From contig JAOANR010000003.1 of the NCBI GenBank assembly GCA_030278955.1, positions 61,621,628 to 61,685,627 of the forward strand: a stretch of DNA of 64,000 nucleotides. Direction: 5' to 3'. Position 1 is the first letter of the stretch, and each line of letters begins with the position of its first letter. Of this stretch, positions 33,023-46,110 are shown in pieces. This DNA comes from Hygrophila difformis (Eukaryota > Streptophyta > Magnoliopsida > Lamiales > Acanthaceae). Made by a program: the position numbers and the translations under genes. The notes beneath the pieces were generated by a model, which was not told the DNA's origin, did not search any database, and worked only from the letters and a program-made list of their open reading frames with translations.

Positions 33023-33059
<37 letters not shown>
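33023..33059. repeat. (GA)n microsatellite
   Basis: About 18 uninterrupted GA units. Confidence 0.95.
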
Positions 33060-33060
<1 letters not shown>

Positions 33061-34168
33061 CTGATCTAAACAAAGTCAAGCAAGTAGATTAATTAAATAA
33101 CCATTAACTAATGTATCCAACTTCCTGTTATGTGTGTTAAAAATATATCTACGGTATTCTTTAAATAGATTTGTGGTCAGTTTATTAGCAATGGCCAATG
33201 GGCCATATTCACATCACTAGTTAATTTGCCTTTCATTAAGTAATTGATTAATTGTACAATGTATATGTATTATAATGTCCCTTCACTGAAAAGTCAAATG
33301 CCAGCATTATTATGAGATCCCAAGAGGTTGATTCTTGCAAGAAAATGCACTTTCACAACTGTCCTTTTTCACTCATTTAAGTAGAAGTGAAATCGGAAAG
33401 GCACCCTTTTTTTAATCTTCTTATATAAATTTCCCCATAAAGATCGCCTGCTTGACTTGACATTTGTTAAATTTTGAAGATTTTTATTAAAATCCAGATT
33501 TTTTTAAAAATATTTTTTTAAGGTCTAAAAGACTTTTTTCCTTGAAAGGAACTCAGGCCAATAAATTATAAAGAAATAAGAAGTTTCGTTGGTGATTCAA
33601 ATGCCAATCATAAAGTTAAAAGTCGAAAATCTAATATGCTAAGCTTTCATTCCGTATTAAAATCAACATTTATTTTTTTTTTTAAAAAAAAAAAAAAGAA
33701 AAAAGAAGGTTATATAAAAGAAATATCAATGCACTATCCCTATTGTTGAATTTTCAGATTGTTGTTAAAATTTTAATTGTAACAATGTTGAAGTATAATT
33801 TAAACAAGAATACAACTCTACTAGCTAGAATCTTCTTCCAAGTGTCGTCCCATCAAGTTAGACACACACACACACCCTTAATTTCAATGTAATATTATGT
33901 TTTGAACAAACTTTATGTACAGAATTAGGTGAGGATGTCCGCATAATTCAATGCAAGACAGGTCTCCCTGTTATCCTCCCAACATAAGTACCTAAACCCA
34001 ATAAAAGCTAAGACAATACTGTCTGCAGGACCAAATCATATGTGATGTCTCAAAGGCCACACTATAAAACCATGTTTTATGGGGGCATTACCCACAAAAA
34101 TGCAGCCCAAGAAGCACAGCCAGAAAGAATCAATACTCAAATAATATTGTGGGGTCGAATTTGAATCA
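33060..34168. other. Intergenic region, no gene seen
   Basis: AT-rich with poly-T/poly-A patches (33670-33705) and a (CA)n run near 33864. No supportable gene. Confidence 0.5.
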
Positions 34169-34184
34169 ATTTAGCTTAATTTGT

Positions 34185-34284
34185 CTGCTTTGGGAGAGGC
34201 AACCCTTAAATGCTCACCCGATCCTCGAGGGATTAGTCTTGGGTCCAATGTGGTCTGAGGATACCCTGGTATTCACCTAAAAAA
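34185..34284 (+). mobile_element. 5'-truncated SINE family 2 copy with a 16-bp target-site duplication
   Basis: Only the last ~100 bp of family 2 are present (ctttgggagaggcaaccctt through ggataccctgg and a short A tail). Yet it is flanked by a perfect 16-bp repeat, atttagcttaatttgt (34169-34184 and 34285-34300). The promoter boxes are missing, so it inserted already shortened. Confidence 0.85.
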
Positions 34285-34931
34285 ATTTAGCTTAATTTGT
34301 TTACCAACTCCTTCCTATCTACGCCTTGAATCCCTTCTTGTTAAAAAGCTCTACCAGCAATAAAAATGAACAGTGCACGAAATTTAACTATCATGTCTTA
34401 TGCATTTAACAACTTAATTTTATACATTAAACAAGTTTAAAATTATCGGTGTCGATATCATATACTACTACTACATTAGAACAAAGCCCAAATTGCAAAT
34501 AAGCTCATTTTTCATGGAATGTATTTAATCCTGAAAGTTTGAAAGTAAAATAAAATTGAGAATTATTGTTTATGCATTGTGAAGAAATATGAAACATGAT
34601 AAATATAATAGAATGTATATTGTTGTTTCATTAAATTTTCATTTTCAATTATCTACAACACACGAATCACTTGCTGCAGTAACCCCTTAATGAAGAACAC
34701 AAGAGTGAACCGAAAAAATTCACCTCCAATTGATAGGGCCTGTGACCAGAAATTTGCCGCAGATGAAGGTTTATAAGCAAAGAGACAAAAACATTGTATG
34801 GTATTAGATTAAATTGAATGAACTTATACCACTCCAATTGTTTTGAGCACGCGGGGGGATAGAAACTTGCAGCAATATTGGAACCACTCCAGCTGACAGT
34901 AAAATTGTGAGTCGAACAAGCTGATCTGCCT

Positions 34932-36875
34932 TCAGGATCCTGAATTGAGGTTCTTGAAGAGTTCAGGAAGGTGAGCGTTGGTGAGTTTGGTCCTCTTGCT
35001 GATTTCGTTCTTCTTCTTCTTGGTCTTTGGTTTGGAAGGGACGCCCTGAAGCTGTGCCATGGCCCGCCTCTTGGCAGTGTTTGTCGCAGGTTTCATTCCA
35101 TTCTTCTGAAGTTCCTTTTCGATGTCCAGCATATCGCGCGGGAGTTCAATTTCCCGAAACAATGGTTTCAGGTCATCATCAACTTTAATTACTGCTCTAG
35201 GATCATTGGGGTAAGCAATGTCCTCTTGTGAGTCAAAGTTTGATAGCAGCCAAATATCACCCGAAGCTTTCAAAGCCTACAAAATCCTTATAATCAGTAT
35301 ACAAGTATCTTCGCAGGAGAACAGAATCTGTCCATTTTAGCAGTAACAAAAGGAAAAGGTTTTAGTGCATAAAGGTGTACAAGGGCAGAATGTAGAACAA
35401 TGCTACCCAAAACAACAATTTTTTCTCCAGCAATTTCTCAGTTTCAAAAACTAAAAGTTACCTGTAAGTCATCCATGACAGTTGGATACGAATCCTTGAG
35501 GTCAATAACTGCAATTCCCTCTGGGAATTTCCGAATCAAGTAAAGAAGTTGCTTCTTGTCTTTCAAATCGTGTTTGGACTGCAGAGATATCAATATACTA
35601 AATCATAAAAAGAAGAATGAACAATAGTGCAATTTAACCAGAGAGATTGCTAATAAGCCCATAAACCAGCTCATTGGTTGCTGCTGAGCAAAATTACCTT
35701 GTAAGAGAAACGTTTCCCATCATAACGCACTTTAGGATTGTTTCTTAAACTATCAAAGACTGACTTGTTCGCATTAACATCCACATAGCATGCCTCATTT
35801 ATTTGCTCCGGAGTGAATGTTTGCCTTGTCTGGAGATGAGAAATTTATTAATAATTCAGATAAACAACAAAGCTATAATCTACTGCCAATGCATAATAAT
35901 TACGATGCTTAGAATACATAAAATGTAGCATATGGGATGTAATTTTTCCGCTATAAGGGAGAAATAATATCCATCAACTGGATTAAAGAAACCTGATTAT
36001 ACAAAATATCATAATAAGCAAGATTTAAATGAGACCTACCAATTATTTAGCAAACTATAACCCCATTCCCATTCTGCTGATCAAGGCTGTTAATATACGA
36101 AATGCAAATACCCTTGTGTATGCATTAACAGAAGGGCAAAAAGAGTAAAAAGTATATGCCGATACACAGAAAAGGTAGCTACAAAATAGTATACATGCAT
36201 TCTAATTTTTCTAGTGTTGCTCATTCCCACACATTCCATACTCTTGATGCCAAGAAAGAATATTTCATGATATTTACACAATGTCCTAAATGATATAAGT
36301 ATTTATATCAAAATGTCTTGGTTAAGACATGCCGCATAACTGGTATCAGATACAGGGGGATTGCATGCCGCTTCAACATAAAGAAGCTAAAAAATATGAT
36401 TCATTCACTATAGGATATGACATTCAATCAAAATCAAAACATGGTTACTCAAAATGTCTGATCCGAACATAATCGCAAGACACATTATCAAAATACTTCA
36501 AGTTGTATAATTTGGTTTGCAATAAATTTAAATCACATTAATTGGTGATTGCCATTAAATTCAAATGAATTGACGCATACAAAACAGACAAAAAACATTT
36601 AATACCTCGAACAGCAAATCAATGACTCGTTTTATTTGAGCTCCAACAGGAGCTTTCCTTATGCTATTTATATGTTGAAGACGCTCTGTATCATTTGAGA
36701 ATTTAACTGCTGGTGCACCAGACTTTCCATTAGCCAAGAATGAGGTACTTGAGGGAATTGGTCTGGAGGAATTGGCTCTAGACGATCCTGCTTTAGCTGC
36801 AATATTGGTTAGTGTCGACTGGCATTTCTCTTGCTGCTTCTTAAATTTTGATAAACTCTCCTGAAGCGATGCCAT
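34932..36875 (-). CDS. Transcription initiation factor IIE subunit beta
   Basis: Four coding exons (36875-36606, 35829-35698, 35578-35462, 35276-34932), all phase 0 with GT-AG introns, give 287 residues. The N-terminus MASLQESLSKFKKQQEKCQ is the conserved lysine-rich start of plant TFIIE beta. A winged-helix core spans about 65-135 (RVIDLLFE, TFTPEQINEACYVDV, NPKVRYDGKRFSYK). A second winged-helix-like part follows (LLYLIRKFPEGIAVIDLKD). The C-terminus is basic (KPKTKKKKNEISKRTK). TFIIE beta pairs with TFIIE alpha in the pol II pre-initiation complex, recruits TFIIH and aids promoter melting. The acceptor directly before the ATG implies a 5' UTR intron. Confidence 0.93.
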
Positions 36876-37745
36876 CTAAAGACAACAAAACATTCACCTC
36901 AGGAATGTAAATAGAAGTAGTTGTAATCACACTACTTGATGTTACACATTGGCAACAATGCTCAAGAACAAATCATCCACCCCCACTTGGCACCAAACGT
37001 AATAACCACACATTCAAGGTAGTCCTTTATTATGATCATTCCTTTGGTATTCACATAATTCAAAGAGCAATTCCAAATAAACGAACTGAATCCCAGGAAG
37101 AATCAACAGGTAAATTTGTGTATATGAGTGCAATAAAACTCATCAATGTTTAAAAGGCAGAGATTGGGTATCCATCCGAGAGATGCAAATAACATCCTCA
37201 ACTCAAAATTGCACACAATCCCCACATCAGTAATCCAAACCGCTAGATCCATATCAGCGTGAAAAAGGAGTAATAAAAGCGAACATCAAAGCCAACTACT
37301 AGAAATTACACAAACGGTTGTCACCGCGGAGATCGGAAGATTAGAACTTTATAATGGTTCAATCGTTTAACATGGTGCAAGCAATGTAAGCTCACGGAAC
37401 CACAACTATTATGATTCGATACCTAATTTCCAATCTTATTGACCACAAAAAAGAAGAGAAAAATACCCCAGTCAAAATTTCCAATCCCAAATTAATTTCA
37501 ATCTCAATCCAAGACAAGATTTTCAAAGTTAATCGGTTCGATTTCCAATTATTCCATCTTATTTGATCCCTTACCTCAAGCAGCGATTCAAGCGGCGATG
37601 AGATGAAAAAAATCAAGCTAAAGGGACCAGATTATACCCACCAAGAACCCAGATTTTGTCAAAAATAAAAGAAAAAATATCTCCCAAGAATTTTGGGAGA
37701 GAACCCTGAAAGAGAGAAATCAAAGAATGCGAGGAATTGTGCATA
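36876..37745 (-). promoter_or_regulatory. 5' UTR exon and leader intron of the TFIIE beta gene
   Basis: A good donor (GAG|gtaaggg) at 37575/37574 and acceptor (tttag|ATG) at 36876 define a 699-nt intron in the leader. The upstream exon probably starts near 37745. Leader introns of this kind often raise expression of housekeeping genes; that role is inferred. Confidence 0.65.
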
Positions 37746-38130
37746 TGAAGGGGGTTCTCCGCGTTGGCGTCGTTTAATAAGGAAGATCTCAGGGCTTCTT
37801 GCGTTTAAAACCCGTTAACTTTGCATCAATTACACATCGATCCCTTTTATTTCCTGAAATTTGGTTTCACCCCTCAAGTTTCATCATTTTGTACCGCACA
37901 CCCCTGAAAAAGTTTAAATTTCAAAATAATGAAATGGAATGCAACGTCCAAAATGACATTCCCATCCATATAACGATTTTTTCTTTTACTTTATTATACA
38001 TTGTAAATATTTTTCGTTTTAAAATTATCTTGTACTCTATGTATGTATACTAGGACAATAATTCAAATTGAGGGGATAAAATTATAAATCTAAGGTATAC
38101 TACACAAATTAAAAATTAACTTCTCAACTA

Positions 38131-38413
38131 CTCTCTCCTTTTTTTTTAAGTCTTACAGTTTTGACTTTTTCTATTATTCATTGTAGTAGTTTGGTTTTGA
38201 TTTTTATTATATTTATACAAGAAAAGATATAACAAAATAGAATCTTATTTGATTCGTCTCTTATTGTAATTTTCAAATATCAAACTTTTAAAATTTTTAC
38301 TTATACCGAGCTTGAGTTATCATGGTTTAAAATCTATATTAGATTACTCTTTTTTTGGGTATATATTGGATTATTTGAAAATAAGATATGTAACACTTAA
38401 AAAATAAGGAAGT
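38131..38413. mobile_element. Decayed Stowaway-like MITE
   Basis: ctctctcc...ttaagtcttacag at the left mirrors gtaacacttaaaaaataagg at the right. The interior (gacttttt..attcattgtag, catctt/tcgtctc) matches the MITE at 38660-38919. Confidence 0.6.
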
Positions 38414-38659
38414 ATTAATTAATCCCTCCATCCCAGTGATACCTCCTATATTTTTTTGGTACCGTATTTTAGGTAGAACATGTTGTTGTGTTAAAATGGC
38501 ATAATTAATTAATGTGATGTTTTTAGTTGATATTGTTTGTGAAATAAAAATTTTCTGAAAAGATGAATATAACAATTCTAGTGATACGGACAATAAAAAA
38601 GAAAGAAATAGTAGGAAATTAGTGGGAGGGATGTAAACTCATTACAGTACTATATAGTA

Positions 38660-38919
38660 CTCCCTCCGTTTCTAAATAAATGTAACGTTTTGACTTTTTT
38701 TACTGTTCATTGTAACACTTTGACTTCTATTTTTGTTATAGTTATACAAGAAAAAATATAGCCAAGTGAGATCTTGTTAGATTCGTCTCATCTTATAGTT
38801 TTTAAATATCAAACTTTTACAATTTTTACTTGTACCGAATTTGAGTTATTAATAGTTTAAAATGTGCATTGGCATGCGTGCAGAAGAGAAACGTTACATT
38901 TAAAAAGAAACGGAGGTAG
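38660..38919. mobile_element. Stowaway MITE
   Basis: Terminal ctccctccgtttctaaataa with mirror ttaaaaagaaacggaggtag and TA on both sides; 260 bp, no coding capacity. Confidence 0.85.
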
Positions 38920-39114
38920 TATATCCATACGTCTACATTAATACGGTAACCATCAGCCAAAGCATTGGAAATGAGACGGAATGGGTTGATTATAATTGGA
39001 TCTACTTCAATGCAGCCGTCAATTTTGAATAATATTTTAAGTGGAAAATATCAACATATACTTCCTGTGTCACAAACAGCAGTTGGCTTGGTTGGATGAG
39101 AGCACCTAAAACAT

Positions 39115-39368
39115 ATACTTCCTCTGTCAACATTTATTCTGCGCACATAATTCAATGCACATTTTTAACAATGAATAATTTATATTATGTACAAGCAAAA
39201 ATTATAAAAATTTGATATTCTAAAACTACAAGATGAGATGATTCTAACAAAATCTCACTTAACTATATTTTTTTTTTTATAACTATTATATTAATATGAA
39301 TTAAAGTTAAATAATAAATAGTGTCAAAAAAATAAAATATTTCATTTTCACGGAAACTGAGATAGTAC
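39115..39368. mobile_element. Decayed Stowaway-like MITE
   Basis: tacttcctctgtcaacatttattctg at the left and tatttcattttcacggaaactgagatagta at the right are diverged inverted ends. The interior shares attataaaaatttgatattc and gatgattctaac words with the neighbouring MITEs. Confidence 0.55.
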
Positions 39369-39435
39369 GTAGCATTAATTCACTGACTAGCTAGCTAGGG
39401 CATAGTAAACAGTATTGCTACAATAATTATTATTA

Positions 39436-39603
39436 GAAGTAATATACGACAGTACCCAGTCAGACTCTGCACATTAACTTTTTTGACCGCCGCAATAAAC
39501 CCTTCACTTTTATGCCCGAAAAGACCAAAACAACCCCGGGTCGAGAATGGGGTCGACGTCGACCCTATTGCAAGACGTCGAACCCGGGCTTAATTAAGTA
39601 ATG
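39436..39603 (+). repeat. Left terminal inverted repeat of the MULE
   Basis: Contains many gtcgac and cccggg words. Similarity to the right end continues more loosely for another ~50 bp (ggggtcgtgtg, ggggtcgacc). Confidence 0.85.
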
Positions 39604-39699
39604 TGGATTAGGGGGGCGGGGTCGTGTGTGGGGGTCGACCCCGGTGAGGGTCGAACCCGGTGTCCGAAGTCGAACCCGGGTCCCCCTCCGCCCCCCTGT

Positions 39700-40440
39700 T
39701 TTTTACTTCATTTTTTGTTATTTATTATGATTTATTTTTATAAGTAAATTGGAATAATTATTATCAATAATTAATATTAATAAATAGCATTAAAAAATTA
39801 TTATAATATTAAGAAATTATTTATTATTATTTACTATGAATTATTATTATAATTAAATTTGAACAAAATATTATCAATAATAAATATCATTAAATAGGTT
39901 TAAAAAAATTATTATAATATCAAGAAATATTATAGTATAAATAATTATTACAATAATATGAATATTTAATATTACTATTTCTATTTAAAGTATTGCTAAT
40001 ATAATTATTTTATAATTATAATAAATATTAAGAATTTTTGACCGTTTTTAAACAAAATGTATTAAACAATATTTATTATTATCAAAAGAGGAATTAGTAT
40101 TTAGTGTAAAAATAAATATTAAAAATTCGATAAATTAATAATTTAATAATAGTAATAATTAATTTGTGGATATTTTTTACTTTCTCTTTTTTAAAATAAT
40201 AAATAGTGTTTATTAATAATATTCTCCAATAATATTGTAAGAAAGATAAAAATAATTATAATTTTGAAAGAATTATATTATCATTAACTCAAATACTAAT
40301 ACTAATATGATTGTTAATATTCTATAAATAATTATTATATACTACAAGTATTATTATGCTTGTAGCATATACTATTAATAAATTATTATTAACATACTAT
40401 AACTTCTACATAATATTAAAATATTCAAGTGAGATCTTTT
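39700..40440. other. Very AT-rich spacer within the MULE
   Basis: Almost only A and T with taa/att motifs. No ORF or other feature. Confidence 0.6.
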
Positions 40441-40949
40441 TAGATTCGTATAATCAACCGTTTTTACACACAGAGCAATTGCATGAAATCAACCCTCTTT
40501 ACAGCTCCTTTTAAGGCTTGCTCGCTTTCGTTTGTGAGTAAATCGAACTGGGCTCTCTTACGAATCATCATCAGACGAACTATCACAATCACTATGACCA
40601 CAACGTACTCGTGGTTGCTCGCTTTTCCAGACGATTTGCCCCCAGGTGGACCTTTATCAATGTAACTACGACGATCAATTGATATTGCGATCAATCCACT
40701 ACTATCCTTTTCCTCTTTGAATCTGCAAGGCCATACTGAATGTCCCGAGAGGAGTAATATGTGGAATGTCACAATCATCACATTCTTCCTGATGCAGTTA
40801 ATGTGCTTCCAATGAAGGTCGTTACCAATGCCGCCCATGCCAAATGTTGTATTTTCCAATACCTTCCATACCAATAGAAATTTTCACTACCAACTTGGAA
40901 CACTAATCTGCATTTAAACATCCACAATATATAAGCCAATACTCTGAAT

Positions 40950-41064
<115 letters not shown>

Positions 41065-43976
41065 TAGATTTGTTATGTGAAAAACTGTAAAATTACCTCT
41101 AGTGAATCATTGTTGGGAATAGTGCTAGTAGCTCAATTTAATTCCCTTCGTTGATTACTCTCTGCAGCCTTCTGAACCATATGCAGCCGAAATTAATGGT
41201 GCTATCTACGGTGCTGGTGGCTATGATGGGGACTGCAGAATTTTATCCTCTCGGAAAGCCGAATTTTCAAGCTCTGTGATGTAAGATATGAGCTTGATAT
41301 CTATCTAGTGTTTAACCTGTCGCAACACGACCACTGTGGGACAGGCTATACTCATGCTACACGAAAGGAGTAATATTTAGAATGACACGATCACTACATT
41401 CATCCTGATGTAGTGATTGTGATTCCAATTAGGGTCATTACCAATGCCGCCCATTCCAAATGCTTCCTAATGTTGTATCTCCAGCCACTGAAGTTGAACA
41501 CCAAAACCCTGAATTGGTTAGAACTTCTCCCCAACTTCTCAGGTTGTGGAAGTTGAAGATACCTTATAGTTGGATGAGTCTTCTCAAATTGAAAGAGATT
41601 TGGAATTACAGAGCAGATGCATGGACATAGGGTCTTTAAATAGAGTTGCCCAAGATTCAGGTGACCATATGTCCTCCATCTCCCTATCCCCAATGGTTAA
41701 ATTGAGGGGTAATACCACCCACCAAGGCTTGCCCCTCTGAATGTTCTATGGTCCTAGTGCACCCGCTTCCATTTTGTCCGTTATGAAATGGGAGGTGGTT
41801 CGAACCGTCGTCATTACCAATGCCGCCCAGGCCAATGTTGTCGTTACAAACGTCGTCCATGTCCAAATGTTGTATTTGGGCAATACCTACAAGTAAACAT
41901 TACAAAATAATATTAAGAACGGCGATCAATACATTTTTGTAATATTAGTGCTAGCGCATATGAATAGTAATAATAAAATTAATACGACTAATACCACTCT
42001 GGCCGCCTGAGTTGATATTGCGATCTAACCGCTGCCTGAGTTGATATTACATCCATGGTCCGGTTTATACAGGGGATTCCCATTTTCAGGTGGATCTTTA
42101 TGAAGGTAACTACGACGCTGAGTTTATATTGTGATCAATCCGCTGCTAGCCTTTTCCCATGGCATCTCGCATTTTCCACTGAACCGCTCAATTTCCTTTT
42201 GAACGTCGTGTATGCCCAATTTTCAACTTGCCGCCACCCCATCCACCATCTTCGGCAGCGCTTTGTATTCACAGGCCATACTCAATGTCCCGAAAGGAGT
42301 AATATTCGGAATGTGAGGACCGCAACATTCACCCTGCTGCGGCGCTTGTGATTCCGAATGCGACACTTTTACCTATACCTCCCATTCCCTTGAAGTGGAG
42401 CTGCCAAATGTTGGTAAGCCAAGTGGTGAAATTTCCCCAATCTCCGAAATGAATTTTCCGACTTTCAACAACGACCTACAGTTATCATAACAAACATTGT
42501 GCATAATATGATATTAGTTAGAGGCCAAATAATAATAATAACAGTTAAGAAGGCACGCGGTAATTTTCTGTATCCAAAGGACATACTTATTTCTAGGTGG
42601 ACACCACGCTAATGCTTGCCCCTCCGAGTGTGGTCATTCTGGACGTTCAAAGGCTTTAATGCCGACTTTAATTTTTCCTTCAGCTCACTCCGATTGTATT
42701 TTCCAATACCTCCCATACCAACTGAAATGGATCTACGAACTTGCAGCAGTAATCTGTAGTTGAGGTTACATAATATATAAGCCAATAGTCTTAATAATAA
42801 TAGTAAAAACTGTGAACGAATATATAAGACAATAACGATAATAATAATAATAATAATAATAATTTACTTTAAGAATAGTAATTACTGTTGTACCCATTGC
42901 ATTTCTTCTCCCTATGTTCAACCTCTCAGCATCTATTTTTTACGGTTCAGACCTCCCACCAAGGCTTGCCCCTCTGAATGTTCTACGGTCCTGGTGCACC
43001 CGCTCCCATTTTGACCGCTGTGATAGGGGAGGTGGTTCGAACCGTCGTCATTACCAATGCCGCCCAGGCCAATGTTGTGGTTACGGACGTCGTCCATGTC
43101 CAAATGTTGTATTTGGGCAATACCTACAAGCAAACATTACAAATAATATTAATAACGGCGATCAATACATTTTTATAATATTAATGCTAATAATATGAAT
43201 AGTAATAATGAAATTAATACGACTAATACCACCATCCTTTGGCAGCTCTTTGTATTCACAGGCCATTCTAAATGTTCCGAAAGGAGTAATATTTGAAATG
43301 TGACGACCGCAACATTGACGTTGATGTTGTGATCGTGCTTACCGTTGATGCATGCCCAGTGTTCCACAACAGCGACATTCACCCTGCTGTTGCGCTTGTG
43401 ATTCCGAATGAGGCACTCTTACCTATACCTCCCATTCCCCTAAAGTGGAAAAGCCAAATGTTGGTGTCCCAAGTGGCGAAATTTACCCAATCTCCGAAAT
43501 GAATTTGCCGATTTTCAACAATGACCCCCAAAGGACATACTTATTTCTAGATGGACACCACGCTAATGCTTGCCCCTCCGAGTGTGGTCATTATGGAATG
43601 TCATAATCAGCACATTCATCCTGGTGTAGTGATTGTGCTTCCAAAGACGATCGTTACCAATGCCGCCAAGGCCAATGTTGTATTCCCCGCAAGGAAGTAG
43701 TTTGCAAGATATCAGTATGGACTGTAGTACCACAATGATAGGTTGTAAGGAAACAGTGTGTAGGAGATAGATGTTAATAATAAGACTCGAATATTGTTAA
43801 TGAAAAATTACCTTACGCGCATGCCATACAACAGTGGCTGATGCTTCAAGTCTTGTGCTTGAAGCATTGTGTTTCATGCATACCTGAGGTTCCACCTCGA
43901 GAGGTTTGAAGCATTGGGCAATACCTACAGGTAAACATTACAAAATAATATGAATAGTAATAATAAAATTAATACC

Positions 43977-44043
<67 letters not shown>
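43977..44043 (+). repeat. (AAT)n microsatellite
   Basis: About 22 AAT units inside the module array. The poly-Asn and poly-Tyr ORFs here are artefacts of it. Confidence 0.95.
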
Positions 44044-44046
<3 letters not shown>

Positions 44047-45000
44047 CCTACAGCGTCGCATTCTTAACAATCTTTGTGAATTGGGCGATGCCAAATGCCG
44101 CTGAGATTGAAAACTTGGTGGTCGGTGTGGTGGAGCAGGTATATGATAATCGCCGAGTCCTCTCATTCCTCGCCAGTATAATTAATGTTGTAACCCTACA
44201 GGGGGAAAAATTAATTTTACACCACCATATTAGTAATTGCAGTATTATTAAGTATATATTTATGATAATAGAAATATTGTTAACAGTAATAGTAAGTGTA
44301 GTAATTACTCTGTTAAGCCTTGCATTTCTTCTCCCTCTGTTCAACCTCTCTCCGCCTCTCTTTAGGAGTGGTAACATCTCCCGCCAATGCTTGCCCCTCC
44401 GAGCTGATCGACTCCTTTTTTAGGGGTAATATTTCATAATATTCCCTCCTTCAGTACCCGAGTTGCCCGAATGTTCTCAATCAGGCGGGCTATGTGATGA
44501 ACATGCCCGCTTGTTTAACCATCCTCTGCGATAATTGTCTGGACGGACATTACCAATGCCGCCCAGACCAAGTGTTGCGCTCGTGGTTCGATATGTGTTG
44601 ATTACCAATGCCGCCCAGGCCAATGTTGCATTCCCCCGCAATGAAGCAGTGTGCACTGTACAGTATAGCCTGTAGTATGACAATGACACTCAATAAGGTA
44701 ACACCGTGTAGTCTATATGATGTTAATATTACGACTGGAATACCGCTAATGAAAAATTACCGACTGTGATGCTTCAAACCCTGTGCTTGAAGCATTGTGC
44801 TTCATGCATGCCCAACGGTTCACATGTCCGCCTTCAGCCATTCTGGGACAGGCCACACTCATGCTTTCTGGCGGGGGAGATTGGTGGTATGCCCCCATCA
44901 AAGTATTCATCATGATGTAGTGAGGGTGCTTCCGAATGTTGTCTTTACCAATGCCGTGCATGTTCAGTTGTTGTATCTCGACAATACCTACATGTAAACA

Positions 45001-45760
45001 TTACAAAATAATATTAATAACGGCGATGACATAGAAAATTATTGCTAGAAATAATATTAACTCCACCATTATTAATAAATTATTATTATTACAATTATAG
45101 TAATATTATCAATAATCTTTTATGTTGCAAAAGTAAAATAAGTTACCCAACATTTTTAGAAATAGTAAAATTAATGCTAAAAATACGAATGGTAATAATA
45201 AAATTAACAACAATAATAATAATTATGATAATAATAATAATAATAATAATAATTATTAATAATTATTTACAAATAAATTTAGGGGAAATTACCAAATTTT
45301 CAAATTATAAATAATAATATTTTTTAACATGTCTTAAAACATAGATATAATTCTTTTTGTAAATAAGATACAAATACAATTAATTTAATGGTAAAAAGAT
45401 AAAAAAATGAAACAATGTTAAATTTATATAAATATACTAAGAATAGATTTTTTTACCTAATTGGTACTAAACAGTACGATTTTTTTACTTAGTACTATTT
45501 AACAAACTAAAACCTTCGAATTAGTACCAATAAATAATTTGCCCGTAAATTTATTCGACGTAATAATTATTAACACATAAATTATTAACAAATAAATTTA
45601 ATACATCAATAATTATGAACAAATAAATTATTTATTAATAATTATTAACAAATAAATTATACTTATAAATTTAATTCATGGTTACTTACAAATAATTATA
45701 TTAACAAAATTTGACAAATTATATTAAGAAATTTAAATAAATGAAATCTAAAAAAAAAAG
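45001..45760. other. AT-rich spacer of the MULE
   Basis: Low-complexity aat/aaataaatt repeats. No gene seen. Confidence 0.55.
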
Positions 45761-45764
45761 GACG

Positions 45765-46030
45765 TGGGCGCGAAAACGGGCGCATGTTACGAGGGCGGGA
45801 TCGACGTCGCCCCCATTGGCTCGTAGTCGACCCCGGGTTCGAACTCGACCCGGGCGGATCGACGTCGATCCGCCTTAAGGTGACCCAGGGATCGACTAGT
45901 ATATTTCGAATCCCTAGGTCGAACCCCCCCCTCACCCGACTCACGCTTTCTCTCACTCTCTCTCTCGTGCGATTCGAAGGGCGATTCTAACGGCGAGTCA
46001 ACCGGCGGCAGCGGCGAGTCAACCGGCGGC
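45765..46030 (+). promoter_or_regulatory. Internal GC-rich TIR-like block upstream of the ULP gene
   Basis: An abrupt GC-rich island with words also found in the TIRs (gggatcgacgtcg, gtcgaccccggg, gaactcgacccggg). It is followed by a CT-rich stretch and a ~21-bp tandem duplication (cggcgagtcaaccggcggcag). It probably serves as the ULP gene promoter and leader; no TATA box is visible. Confidence 0.5.
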
Positions 46031-46110
46031 AGCGGCAGCGGCAGCATTAACTTGAATTGTTAGAGGTATGACTCTAAATAATGAACATATAATGTTGTTT
46101 TGATTTTCAG

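Noticed and set aside
40464..40874. 136-codon minus-strand ORF in the module array
   Set aside because: It shares GIGN-type words with other modules but is not continuous with them and has no recognised domain; kept only as a repeat observation.
43950..44423. 157-codon ORF with poly-Asn and the opposite poly-Tyr ORF
   Set aside because: Created by an AAT microsatellite; the remaining part has no conserved feature.
46066..46110. 45-nt intron linking a 5' exon to the ULP gene
   Set aside because: Too short for a plant intron, and the upstream frame contains a stop; the start of the ULP gene is left open.
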